Below, in pieces: positions 51,231 through 60,534 of a DNA stretch of 64,000 nt. The translations under genes were made by a program, and so were the position numbers. Below the pieces are notes generated by a model, which saw nothing but the letters and a program-made list of their open reading frames with translations, was not told the DNA's origin and made no database searches. This DNA comes from Aquimarina sp. AU58. GTDB lineage: Bacteria > Bacteroidota > Bacteroidia > Flavobacteriales > Flavobacteriaceae. The number at the start of each line of letters is the position of its first letter. Within the stretch, counting starts at the first letter, position 1. Location: contig NZ_OMPD01000009.1 of the NCBI RefSeq assembly GCF_900312745.1, positions 372,001 through 436,000 of the forward strand. Reading direction: 5' to 3'.

Positions 51231-52052
51231 TTAGGCAGCTAAAGCCGGAGTAGCCATTCCGTATACTTCTATTGTAGGTTCGGTAATTTCTTTAGAAAAT
51301 GAAACCTGTAAAGATTGAAGTATATTATAGTTAAACCATATCGATAATAATCTGTAAGGAATTTCTAATGAATCTTTTAATCCTAATTTAGAATCTTCCA
51401 TATGAACCCATCTTTTAAGAGGTTGTTCATAAATCTTATTCATAATTTCGGTTTTACCGAAGTGCTTTTTCATTTTTATAAACATTTCTACATCAAATAA
51501 CCATCTGCTAAAGAAACTTTTGTTAAAAATCACAGGAACCAGGTCTGCTTTGAACACTTTGGCTCCACATTGTGTATCTTGAATAGATAATCCCAAAATG
51601 AATACAATAAGAATATTGATAAGTTTTGAAATCATTGCTCTAATACCATCTTTTTTGATATCATCTGAAGCGTTTTTAGCTCTCGATCCAAAAACAAAAC
51701 TTAATCTTTTATTTGTTTTTAATGTTTTTAAAAGTCCGTCAAAATCTTCAAAATCTGTAGATAAATCAGCATCAATAAAACCAATAAATTCTATATCACC
51801 TCTACTGTGTAAGTATCTGGCACCTGCTCTTACTGCTGCAGCCTTTCCAGAATTTTTTTTGATATCAATAACACTTACTTTAAGAGGGTTGTGAGATTGA
51901 ATCTTCTTTAATACTTCTACAGTGTTATCCTTACTTCCATCATTTACAAAACATAAGTGGAAATCGTTTTCCTTTTGTATAAAGTTTAAAAAAGCAGTTA
52001 CATTTAATCTGTTTTCTTCGTTATAGCATGGTATGATAATTCCTGTTTTCAT
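51231..52052 (-). CDS. Glycosyltransferase family 2 (dolichyl-phosphate-sugar synthase-like)
   Basis: The 273-residue GT-A enzyme probably moves a sugar from a nucleotide sugar to a lipid phosphate. Seen: TGIIIPCYNEENRL at the N-terminus, LCFVNDGSKDNT, FIDADLSTDFEDF (the DxD metal site), and DTQCGAKVFK, typical of DPM1-like enzymes. Start at ATG 52052; a longer frame upstream lacks GT2 features and would begin in the spacer. Its lipid-sugar product could serve the GT-C-like membrane protein encoded divergently (inference). Confidence 0.88.
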   Translation of the reverse strand: MKTGIIIPCYNEENRLNVTAFLNFIQKENDFHLCFVNDGSKDNTVEVLKKIQSHNPLKVSVIDIKKNSGKAAAVRAGARYLHSRGDIEFIGFIDADLSTDFEDFDGLLKTLKTNKRLSFVFGSRAKNASDDIKKDGIRAMISKLINILIVFILGLSIQDTQCGAKVFKADLVPVIFNKSFFSRWLFDVEMFIKMKKHFGKTEIMNKIYEQPLKRWVHMEDSKLGLKDSLEIPYRLLSIWFNYNILQSLQVSFSKEITEPTIEVYGMATPALAA

Positions 52053-52384
52053 AATGGTAGTATTTTGAGGTTTATACTCCAAAAGTAGCCACGATTTGTG
52101 CTGTACGAGAAGGTATTTCGATGAGTAGAATATTGCTGTCGGTGAATGGTTTTTATCGAAAGACATACCATTCGTCTATAGCTGTATTAGAATGCTGGGA
52201 TTCTTGAAAACCAATGTTTTGAGGATTGTGAGATTACTCTGAAAAGGTTGTAGATTTCAATAGAAGTCTGATTTGTAGTCAATCAGAACCGTAAACTGCT
52301 AATTTTTAATTTGCATTCTTTTCAGACTTGTTCTAAACCGAAACCTTTATCGTATATTTAAATCGAAAACTATGGCGAGTCTTT
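52053..52384. other. Noncoding spacer between divergent GT2 and GT-C-like genes
   Basis: About 330 bp with no convincing gene. It must hold the promoters for both directions, but no clean TAnnTTTG box was found. Confidence 0.4.
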
Positions 52385-55300
52385 ATGGATAAAACCACAA
52401 ATAAGTATTTGATAAGTGCATTACTCATCGGAGTGGTTTTTCATGGTACCACCATTTTTTTTACGCTAGAGTCTACATATGATGCATTAATTCATCTATT
52501 TTTTGGAAATCATTATGCCAATAATTGGTTCGAACCCTGGAACTATAGTTGGTACACAGGGTTTACAGTAATGGGATATCCACCATTAGTGCATCAAAGT
52601 ATTGGATTGTTCTCTTATATTGGTGGGCTTAAATTTGGTTTGTTTACTGTAGCTATTATAGCTATCATTCTTTTTATTACAGGAATATATCGTTTTGCCT
52701 TAGTACTTACCTCTAATAGAAAAGTTGCTGGATACACAGCTATACTTGCAGTGTTCTCTTCTGCTTTTATAGAAACACTACATATTTTTGGACAATTACC
52801 CAGCATTATAGGATTGTCTATCCTGTTGCATGCGTTACCCGAAATTTATCTATGGCTTAAAATCGGAAAATATAAATATTTATTAAACGCTTTGAGCCTT
52901 TTAGCGGTTACAGTGACTTCTCATCATGTAACCCCGATTTTTGGGATGGTATTCTTCATTTTTCCGTTAATAGGTATGGTAATCATGGATGTTTCCAGAG
53001 AAAAAGTAGGTTCATATAAAGAAATTAGGTTTTTACTGTTTTTACAAAGCTTTCTTTCACTTTTTAAAAGAATTGTAGGTTTTGGTTTTGGATCGCTACT
53101 ACTTATCATTGTTTGTATTCTTCCGTATTGGATTAATACTAAAAACAACCCAATTACTCAAGTCCCCATACCACATGGATCTAGAGATAATTTTCTCGAA
53201 GTCACTTCATCGGGATTAGTGTTTTTTTTGATACCGTGGGGCGTTTTGCTATTCTTATTACCCTATATATGGTATCGATTTTACAGTAAACGATATTTAT
53301 TTTTTGGATTATCGATAACGCTTTTAACGATATTAGGAACAGGGGGGACAACGCCAATCCCCAGAATGATGTTGGGAGACAATGCGTTTAATATTCTTAC
53401 ATTAGACAGGTTTACCCTATGGGCTTCTATTATGGCATTACCCATGTTTGGCGAATTTAGCTACCGATTTATAGAAGGAGATTTAAAAGAAAAAATTCAA
53501 AAAAGATATGGAGGAGTATATCATAGGATTTTAGGAGGATTGTTTACAGGAGTTCTTGTGTTTATGACACTTTTTACCATGAGTCTTGGGTATTTTAGAC
53601 CTTCGCAGCCACAAAAAATTAAAATGCTGCCCATCTTAAATTTTTTAAGCCAGGATCAGCACGATCACTGGAGATACCTTCCTTTGGGGTTTGGAGATCA
53701 GATGGCGTGGCTTTCTGCTCAAACTAATGCAATGACGGTTGATGGCAATTATCACTCTGCAAGGAGATTACCCGAGCTAACGACCAGAGCGGTAGAACGA
53801 CTAGAAAATTCAAAATTTAGAGGTGTAGAAGGCATTGGTTCTCTGCAACAATTTCTTACGGTTCCCGAGAAATATAATTTAAAATATGTGTTTTCTAACG
53901 ATAAGTTTTATGACCCTATTTTGTATTTCTGTGGTTGGCAGAGGTTGCGGCAATTAGAAAATGGGATTATGGTTTGGGAAAAATTAAATGTTCCTCCGCT
54001 ATCCAGTATTTTACCCAAAGAGGATGTTCCTATGTTTCAAAAATTAATGTGGGGTTTGATTCCGATATGCACTGTATTACTAGCATTTATTATTAATGTA
54101 CAGTTGATATGGATACACGCTTTAAAAGCTAAGCATAAGAGTTTTCCTGTATATTTTAAGTTTGGAGTACACTATAAGGAATTTCAAAAATCAGTTTTTA
54201 AAGCGTCTTATCTATGGGGATTCCTAATGTTAATTATTATAGGATGTGGTTTTTATTTGATATATATAAAAAATGTAAAACAAATAAGCCCAGTTAATGT
54301 AACAGAAGCATATTATGATGCATTAGATTTTAAAGAATTTAAAAGAGCATATTCTTATCTGGATCCAAGAAGTGATAAGACGGTCGATCAATATATGTTA
54401 GAGGTTGCCGTAACAGATGGTTTATTGAGTTCGTATGCCAAAATGGATGCAATTAATGTGAGTATTACTACTCAAACAGATAGTACTGCCAGAGTTAAAG
54501 CCATTACACATTGGATCACTCCATTAGAAATAATAGATAAAACGTTCTATCATGAGTTGGTGAAATATCATAATAAGTGGTATGTAAAACCATTGCCATA
54601 TGATTTAGATATTCCTCCTGATCAGTTATTTGCAGAAAACATCACTGCTTTTTATAATCATGGAAGACGTAGAATTAGTTCAGAACAGACGTATCATGAA
54701 GATGTTCTTAAACAGCCTGTATTAGAGGTGCTATCAGCAAAAATTATTGAATGTAGTGATCAATATAGTCTTATAGGCGAAATACAAAATGTTGATAATA
54801 TACCAGCCGATGTTGTAATCACTGGGACATTGTATAATGGTAGAGATGAAAAGTTAGCTAGATATAATGCCAAACACCAAATGAAACATAAATTGATGCC
54901 TAAGGAAATTACTAGTTTCCGTATTAATTTTGAAGGAATTGCCTGGATAAATAAAGAGGATCATAAACCAAAAACGTTTGATCCCGATCAGTTCACAGCA
55001 ATGAAATTTGATGAAAAGCCTGCTAAATTTAATTTGCAATGTGCAGGAAATGTAACCACAGTAGATTTATATAAAGGCGTTGCAATTAATGAGCTTTCTA
55101 TAAAAAATGATCATGTAGAAGGAGTCTTGTTTAACTCCGGACTAGAAGAGGTTACCGTTCCTTTATTATTAGTTTCTTATTACAGTAAAGATCATGAGCT
55201 AGTGTGGGTCGATCATCAATATTTACCAGAAGGTATTCGCCCACAACGCAAACAATATTTTGATTATCAGTTATTGGATTTATCAGGCGTACAAACTATT

Positions 55301-55474
55301 AGTAAAGATTTGAAGAACGTTTTTGTAAATGGGTTATTAAATACTTTAATTAGTAATAAAGTAGTTCCTAGCAGAAAAGTCGAACACCAATCGGTACAAT
55401 TTATACCAATAGAAGGAAAAGGATTTAGTTATATTAAGTTTGAAATTAATACCTATATCGGAGCACCAAACTAA
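52385..55474 (+). CDS. GT-C-like polytopic membrane protein (PTPS-related membrane family)
   Basis: The 1029-residue protein has about a dozen membrane segments in its first 610 residues. An acidic motif sits in the first loop (STYDALIHLFFGNHY, D33 and H37, then WFEPWNYSWYTGF and MGYPPL), as in GT-C glycosyltransferases that use lipid-linked sugars and the 6-pyruvoyl-tetrahydropterin-synthase-related membrane family. Another membrane helix occurs near 615-640. An NTF2-like region (about 640-745, NVTEAYYDALDFKEFKRAYS) and a beta-rich tail follow. Its stop overlaps the next start by one base. Role inferred: glycan transfer at the membrane. Confidence 0.65.
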   Translation: MDKTTNKYLISALLIGVVFHGTTIFFTLESTYDALIHLFFGNHYANNWFEPWNYSWYTGFTVMGYPPLVHQSIGLFSYIGGLKFGLFTVAIIAIILFITGIYRFALVLTSNRKVAGYTAILAVFSSAFIETLHIFGQLPSIIGLSILLHALPEIYLWLKIGKYKYLLNALSLLAVTVTSHHVTPIFGMVFFIFPLIGMVIMDVSREKVGSYKEIRFLLFLQSFLSLFKRIVGFGFGSLLLIIVCILPYWINTKNNPITQVPIPHGSRDNFLEVTSSGLVFFLIPWGVLLFLLPYIWYRFYSKRYLFFGLSITLLTILGTGGTTPIPRMMLGDNAFNILTLDRFTLWASIMALPMFGEFSYRFIEGDLKEKIQKRYGGVYHRILGGLFTGVLVFMTLFTMSLGYFRPSQPQKIKMLPILNFLSQDQHDHWRYLPLGFGDQMAWLSAQTNAMTVDGNYHSARRLPELTTRAVERLENSKFRGVEGIGSLQQFLTVPEKYNLKYVFSNDKFYDPILYFCGWQRLRQLENGIMVWEKLNVPPLSSILPKEDVPMFQKLMWGLIPICTVLLAFIINVQLIWIHALKAKHKSFPVYFKFGVHYKEFQKSVFKASYLWGFLMLIIIGCGFYLIYIKNVKQISPVNVTEAYYDALDFKEFKRAYSYLDPRSDKTVDQYMLEVAVTDGLLSSYAKMDAINVSITTQTDSTARVKAITHWITPLEIIDKTFYHELVKYHNKWYVKPLPYDLDIPPDQLFAENITAFYNHGRRRISSEQTYHEDVLKQPVLEVLSAKIIECSDQYSLIGEIQNVDNIPADVVITGTLYNGRDEKLARYNAKHQMKHKLMPKEITSFRINFEGIAWINKEDHKPKTFDPDQFTAMKFDEKPAKFNLQCAGNVTTVDLYKGVAINELSIKNDHVEGVLFNSGLEEVTVPLLLVSYYSKDHELVWVDHQYLPEGIRPQRKQYFDYQLLDLSGVQTISKDLKNVFVNGLLNTLISNKVVPSRKVEHQSVQFIPIEGKGFSYIKFEINTYIGAPN

Positions 55475-56709
55475 TGAAGCTAAAAAAGAAACATATCATT
55501 CTATTGTTTTTGGGAGCATTAATTTGTGCTATAAGTATTGCTTTTACGACTGTTCTAAAAAAACAAGATGAAATTTCTGCAGTGTTAGTAACCAAAGAAA
55601 GAGTATTTGAAGCAGGAAATCCTATTGTGCTAGATTTTAAGCTTAATACACCTGTTCGAACTCAACTTTTTATACATTCCTCTTTCGGAAGTAATGTGAT
55701 CGATCCCGATACACATGATACAATTCGTTTTACCGTTCCAGAGTTTATGGCTAAGAAAAAAGGGTTAGTATCGTATACCTTACTTGGTGAGTCAGGGAGT
55801 TTATATGAAGGCGAAATACATATTATATCTAATACCAAAACTAAAGTACATTTAGAATCCTATATAGGGCCTCCTAGTATCATAGCAGGGGGAGAAGATT
55901 ATACCATGCAAATTATCGTTCCTACAGATTCTTTTGATAATCCTTTGCCAGATAGTACTGCAGTATTGATTAGGCATCAATTTTTAGATATAGAAAAAGA
56001 AAGGATATTACAGAGCAAAGATATGATCGGTTGGGAAAACATATTTTCTTATGATCAATCAGGGCGAATATTGTTGTTTTCGAAGGTTGGAGAAACAGTT
56101 TCTAAAGAGTTTTCTATTGAGGTATATCCTTCACTACCAGAAAATTTTGAGATTAGAAGTAATCGAAAACATGCATATGCAGACGGTAATCAAATTACCG
56201 AGCTTACTACATCTATTATAAAGGATGAATATGGTAATATAGTAAGTGATGGTTCTCTTGTAAAATTTGTAATTAAAGATGAAAAAGGGTTGCTATTACA
56301 TACACAAGGAAGTACAGTTAATGGCCAGGCAGTAGGTAAAATTTTGCATCCCGATCATAAAGATACGTGGCAGATTAAAGCCTATGTGCCGGGCATGGCA
56401 GAGAGCAATATACTAACTATAGCGTATACTCAGGTTTTGGATGATTTTGAAGTAAAATTTGACAATGATAATAGAGAGATTACTATTGGACCCCTGATAA
56501 GTTTTATGGAACAATTAATCCCCGACGGTACCATAGTAAAGATGGATATTTTTAAGGATAATCAAAAAATAGATACCAAAGTTAAAACTTCTTCACATGG
56601 GTTGGTTAGATTTCTGTTACAAGATGGGTTTTATGCTTCAGGAAATTACGATATGCAGATCAAAGCTTTAGGAATACAAAAAGAATTTAAGAATATAACA
56701 CTAAAATGA
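55474..56709 (+). CDS. Membrane-anchored Ig-like (invasin/adhesin-type) protein
   Basis: The 411-residue protein has an N-terminal membrane anchor (residues 7-25) and an otherwise all-beta extracytoplasmic part of about four Ig-like domains. One (about 225-320) has the bacterial Big_1 pattern: YADGNQITELTTSIIKDEYG, then VKFVIKDEKG and GKILHPDHKDTWQIKAYVPG. It overlaps both neighbours (1 bp and 4 bp), so the three genes are translationally coupled and the products probably form a complex. Function unknown. Confidence 0.7.
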   Translation: MKLKKKHIILLFLGALICAISIAFTTVLKKQDEISAVLVTKERVFEAGNPIVLDFKLNTPVRTQLFIHSSFGSNVIDPDTHDTIRFTVPEFMAKKKGLVSYTLLGESGSLYEGEIHIISNTKTKVHLESYIGPPSIIAGGEDYTMQIIVPTDSFDNPLPDSTAVLIRHQFLDIEKERILQSKDMIGWENIFSYDQSGRILLFSKVGETVSKEFSIEVYPSLPENFEIRSNRKHAYADGNQITELTTSIIKDEYGNIVSDGSLVKFVIKDEKGLLLHTQGSTVNGQAVGKILHPDHKDTWQIKAYVPGMAESNILTIAYTQVLDDFEVKFDNDNREITIGPLISFMEQLIPDGTIVKMDIFKDNQKIDTKVKTSSHGLVRFLLQDGFYASGNYDMQIKALGIQKEFKNITLK

Positions 56710-58253
56710 TGGGTTGGAATAGAAATATATATAGGTCATTCATCATTATTTCTTTTGTTGGAGTTATTATACTAATGCTTTTTGGTATCAGTCAGACATT
56801 ATCCTATCTTACTACGGGAGCAGATCGAAGTTCGATGCTACATCTGGCTTTGCATAAAGAACAAGTATATTTACCTAAATTAAAATGGAAAGATACTATC
56901 AATCCCGGGCGACCTATAGAAAAACAAACGCTACAAGACATAGAACAAGATTACCTTAATGCATGGTATATACGTAATACAGCATATCAAACTAATACCC
57001 CAAAAGGAATAGACGATTATTATACCAAAAGTGCACGAAAACACATTTTTGCATCACTAATATCAAACAAAGAAAAAAATATTGCTATACATAGCACAAC
57101 AACTACTCATAATGTAGCACTAGATTTTTATAGTGCAGATGGCCAATTAGCAGTTATAACAGATACTGGTGTAAAAGAATATCAAAGGGTTTATCGTGAT
57201 CATGAACTGTTATTAGAAACAAAATTACAATCAGACTATCAAGTATTGTTAATGCTAGAAGATGGTTTTTGGCGAATACGCCATATGGTAAAAGAAAAAA
57301 ATCATTCACCAGACCCAGTAACACAAACCAGTAGGTCGGTTAAAGTTATGGGAGACAAAATATTTGTTGAAGATGAAGAATACCAGATCAAAGGGATTAA
57401 TTATTACCCACAGAAAACACCATGGGATATGTTTGGTGATGATTATGATATTAATGTGATTGCTACAGATTTTGATATTATTAAGAACGCAGGCTTAAAT
57501 ACGATACGAATTTTTATACCCTATGAAGTTTTTGGCAAAGCTAAAGTAGAAGCTGAAAAATTAGAAAAACTTAAACAAGTATTAGATAAGGCAGAAGCCA
57601 AAAACCTTAAAGTTATTGTTACACTATTTGACTTTTATGGAGATTACTCGGTATTGGATTGGACATTAACTCATCGCCATGCAGAACAAATTGTAAGTGT
57701 TTTTACAAATCATAATGCTATCCTTGCCTGGGATATAAAGAACGAACCTAATCTGGATTTTGATACCAGAGGAAAAGAAAATGTATTAGCCTGGCTAAAA
57801 GAAATGATCTACCAGATCAAACAATTTGACCCTAATCATTTGGTAACAATCGGGTGGTCTGATACAGCGTCTGCTGACTTACTACAAAATGAAGTAGATA
57901 TTATTTCTTTTCATTATTATCTGGATATCGATACCTTTTCTGAAGCGTATACTGCAATGAGAGCAAAAATTGAGAAACCTATGGTTTTACAAGAATTTGG
58001 ATTATCCTCTAATAGAGGATTTTGGAGCCCTTTCGGTCCCTCAGAAAAAGGGCAAGCTGATTATTATAAACAATTTCAAGAGATTATTAAGCAAGATAAT
58101 ATCCATTATCTCTCCTGGACCTTATATGATTTTGATGAGGTGCCTAGTACTGTGGTAGGCAAGCAGCCCTGGCGAAAACATAAGCAAAAACACTTTGGGT
58201 TTATAGATCGTGATGGTAACAAGAAACCTGCTTTTGAGTACATAAATAAATAA
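56706..58253 (+). CDS. Membrane-anchored GH5-like glycoside hydrolase
   Basis: The 515-residue protein starts with a membrane anchor (about residues 12-32), followed by an NTF2-like region (about 75-200, DIEQDYLNAWYIRNTAYQT) and a TIM barrel (about 220-510). The barrel has the clan GH-A catalytic pair: acid/base in WDIKNEPNLD (E347) and nucleophile in VLQEFGLSS (E430). It resembles GH5-type beta-mannanases and cellulases, but the substrate is unknown. It may trim or transfer the glycan made by its coupled partners. Confidence 0.8.
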   Translation: MMGWNRNIYRSFIIISFVGVIILMLFGISQTLSYLTTGADRSSMLHLALHKEQVYLPKLKWKDTINPGRPIEKQTLQDIEQDYLNAWYIRNTAYQTNTPKGIDDYYTKSARKHIFASLISNKEKNIAIHSTTTTHNVALDFYSADGQLAVITDTGVKEYQRVYRDHELLLETKLQSDYQVLLMLEDGFWRIRHMVKEKNHSPDPVTQTSRSVKVMGDKIFVEDEEYQIKGINYYPQKTPWDMFGDDYDINVIATDFDIIKNAGLNTIRIFIPYEVFGKAKVEAEKLEKLKQVLDKAEAKNLKVIVTLFDFYGDYSVLDWTLTHRHAEQIVSVFTNHNAILAWDIKNEPNLDFDTRGKENVLAWLKEMIYQIKQFDPNHLVTIGWSDTASADLLQNEVDIISFHYYLDIDTFSEAYTAMRAKIEKPMVLQEFGLSSNRGFWSPFGPSEKGQADYYKQFQEIIKQDNIHYLSWTLYDFDEVPSTVVGKQPWRKHKQKHFGFIDRDGNKKPAFEYINK

Positions 58254-58282
58254 AAAACACTTGTATCTCGTACAAGTGTTTT
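58254..58282. terminator. Bidirectional terminator
   Basis: AAAACACTTGTA (58254-58265) pairs with TACAAGTGTTTT (58271-58282), starting right at the stop of the hydrolase gene and ending with T on both strands. It serves the convergent GT4 gene as well. Confidence 0.8.
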
Positions 58283-58342
58283 ACAGTTATGACAAATCAT
58301 TAAGTTTGGGGCAATCCTGCCAGTATACCGGCAGAAGTATTT

Positions 58343-59560
58343 TTATAAAGAAGCCCCTTTGTATGTCTTTTCAATTTTGCGTGCTTTACTTTTTTTGATA
58401 GCATTAAATTGCTCTAAATACATTGCTGTGATTTTACTCATTGGTAGGGCAGTTGCTGCCTTATAATTTGCTTGCCCCAAAGCAGTGCGATATGCAGGGT
58501 CCAATACTATTTTTTCTATAGCATCAGCCAGACTGTCTACACTTTCTGGATTAAAGAACTCCCCCTGGTAGCCTTCGTCTTTTACTAATAAACTTAGATC
58601 TCCCAAATCTGGCATAACCACTGCTTTACCGTAACTTCCTGCCTGATGTAATACTCCAGAACTACCTGTTGTAGAGGTATAAGGAAACACGACCATTGCA
58701 CTTTCTGCAAAGATTCGAGGTACATCTACTTCTTCTACATAACCGGTAAAAGTGAGTTGAGGTACATCTGCATATTTTTCTTTCATCGATTGCAAATACC
58801 CAATAACATTAGGATTGTCTGTTCCGGCAATTACAATCTCTAAATCAATATTTGTTCTGGATCGTATTTTTTCTACCGCTTCAATCATAATTTCTACTTT
58901 CTTGTAGGTGCCAAATTTACCAAACGTCATAATTTGTAATGGGCCCGCAGGAAGTGTGTATTTTGGTTCTTCAGGTATTTCAAAAGTTCCATGAGGAATC
59001 TGTACTACATTTTTGGTTTTATATTTTGCTTTTAAAATGTGAACATACTTGTCAATGGTAACGGCAACGATATCGGCAGATAAAATAAACCGGGTGAGTG
59101 TTGTTCCTATAACATTATAGATTTTTTGTAAAACTTTATTTTTTGTAAACCCAGAGCTTTCCAAATCAACTTGCTCCATAATATTATGCAATAGAACTAT
59201 TGTGGGTATGTTGTTAAAGACACATCGTTTGGGTAATAATAAACCAAGTGCTGCAGCTATTTTTTTATCACCAAATTTCATAAACTGAAGATTGAACAAT
59301 ACTGCATCTGGACGCGTTTGTTTAATAGCTTTCATAACAGAGAAGATATTACTATACCTATTAAATTTCCAACATTGTTTAACGACTACATTACATCCTT
59401 CTTCTTCAAAAACGGTATCGGCATCTTTAGGAGACACATCGGTTAATAAAACAAGCTCAGATACCTCTGCATGTTGCCTAAAATGTTTTACCAGGTGGTA
59501 TGCATATTCATTTAAAGTCACCTTACTAGGCGGATACGCCGTTACAATTGCTAATTTCAT
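58343..59560 (-). CDS. Glycosyltransferase family 4
   Basis: The 405-residue GT-B enzyme has an N-terminal domain beginning MKLAIVTAYPPSKVTLNEYA, VQIPHGTFEIP near the domain junction, and the nucleotide-sugar region MTFGKFGTYKKVEIMIEAVE, TFTGYVEEVDVPRIFAES, VVFPYTSTTGSSGVLHQAGS. It extends glycans in the cytoplasm, probably for the exopolysaccharide or glycolipid handled by the flippase nearby. The 249-bp spacer on its 5' side contains nothing I can identify. Confidence 0.88.
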   Translation of the reverse strand: MKLAIVTAYPPSKVTLNEYAYHLVKHFRQHAEVSELVLLTDVSPKDADTVFEEEGCNVVVKQCWKFNRYSNIFSVMKAIKQTRPDAVLFNLQFMKFGDKKIAAALGLLLPKRCVFNNIPTIVLLHNIMEQVDLESSGFTKNKVLQKIYNVIGTTLTRFILSADIVAVTIDKYVHILKAKYKTKNVVQIPHGTFEIPEEPKYTLPAGPLQIMTFGKFGTYKKVEIMIEAVEKIRSRTNIDLEIVIAGTDNPNVIGYLQSMKEKYADVPQLTFTGYVEEVDVPRIFAESAMVVFPYTSTTGSSGVLHQAGSYGKAVVMPDLGDLSLLVKDEGYQGEFFNPESVDSLADAIEKIVLDPAYRTALGQANYKAATALPMSKITAMYLEQFNAIKKSKARKIEKTYKGASL

Positions 59561-59809
59561 CTGTTGAATTTTGTATTCTTTTTTAGAAACAGACAGAGAC
59601 GAATTAAAATCGAGTAGAAATCTTGTTGGTTAACAGGTTTCAAGATTTTAGGACGAATGGGGTACGTCTTTACTTTTTTAAAATAATAAACTACAATTTA
59701 TAATAACCTGACAACAAAAACAACTGAAACGTAAGAAGAATAACTATAATGTTGTCGATTAGAAAGAGTTTTGTACGTATTACAGATACTAAATTTATAT
59801 AACTAGAGG

Positions 59810-60109
59810 TTAGTAATTTTCTCTAAAAATATGATCTGCTTTATTTTTTTTGAAAGCGTTTGCTATTACATTATTTTCTTTGCCTAAAACAAAAAGTATT
59901 TTACTTCTTCTATTGGCTTTTGCATAGATTTCTTTTAAAACTTTTATTGCTTTTTTGTCGATTTTTTTTACTTTTTTTAAAGACATAACTACTTCTTCAT
60001 AATGATCTAATAAGTAGTTAAAATGATCTTTTACTAATTCTGTATTATCCAAAGTAAAGTTTCCTACGACTTCAAATGTTCCTGAGGTATTTATTATTTG
60101 TAGTTTCAT
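59810..60109 (-). CDS. STAS-domain protein lacking the phosphoacceptor serine
   Basis: This 99-residue protein is a bare STAS domain, related to anti-sigma-factor antagonists. It is a close paralogue of the next gene, 26 bp away. At the position where the partner has DASG (Ser53) it has DKKA (Lys53), so it cannot be switched by phosphorylation at the usual site. It may be locked in one state or act as partner of the other copy (inference). Confidence 0.75.
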   Translation of the reverse strand: MKLQIINTSGTFEVVGNFTLDNTELVKDHFNYLLDHYEEVVMSLKKVKKIDKKAIKVLKEIYAKANRRSKILFVLGKENNVIANAFKKNKADHIFRENY

Positions 60110-60135
60110 GATATTTAATATTTGGGGGTTATGTT

Positions 60136-60432
60136 TTATACGAAATCACTTCTTAGTATGTAACTTACTTTACCAAAAGCATTACTTACTTTTTTATTTT
60201 CTTTTCCAATGATGTAAAAAATCTTGTTGCTTTCCACAGCATTTCTAAATAATTTGGTCAACACTGTAACACCTGAAGCATCAATTTTTTTAACCTTATC
60301 AATACACAATATCACTTTATCAGAATTGAATAATAACTTCTCAAAATGATGCTGTAGCGACTTGGTGTTTTCTGCTACAATACTTCCTTTAATTTCAAAA
60401 ATCCCTTGGTTTTTAGTAATTTGTAAAGCCAT
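60136..60432 (-). CDS. STAS-domain protein (anti-anti-sigma type)
   Basis: The 98-residue STAS domain has the canonical phosphoacceptor region KKIDASGVTVL (Ser53). In known systems a kinase phosphorylates this serine to control partner binding; no kinase or phosphatase is seen nearby. Its position between a flippase and glycosyltransferase genes suggests that it regulates glycan production or a transporter. It is cotranscribed with the paralogue downstream. Confidence 0.75.
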   Translation of the reverse strand: MALQITKNQGIFEIKGSIVAENTKSLQHHFEKLLFNSDKVILCIDKVKKIDASGVTVLTKLFRNAVESNKIFYIIGKENKKVSNAFGKVSYILRSDFV

Positions 60433-60534
60433 AACTTCTTGTTTTATTGGTTATTATTATTTCAAAGATGGATCATTTTTTTTGCATCTCTACGCCAAAT
60501 CTGTTGAGTTGCAAGTATCCTTCGATGAATTGAT

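Noticed and set aside
51231-52166. Longer GT2 reading frame starting at 52166
   Set aside because: The extra 38 residues show no GT2 features, while MKTGIIIPCYNE at 52052 is the standard N-terminus.
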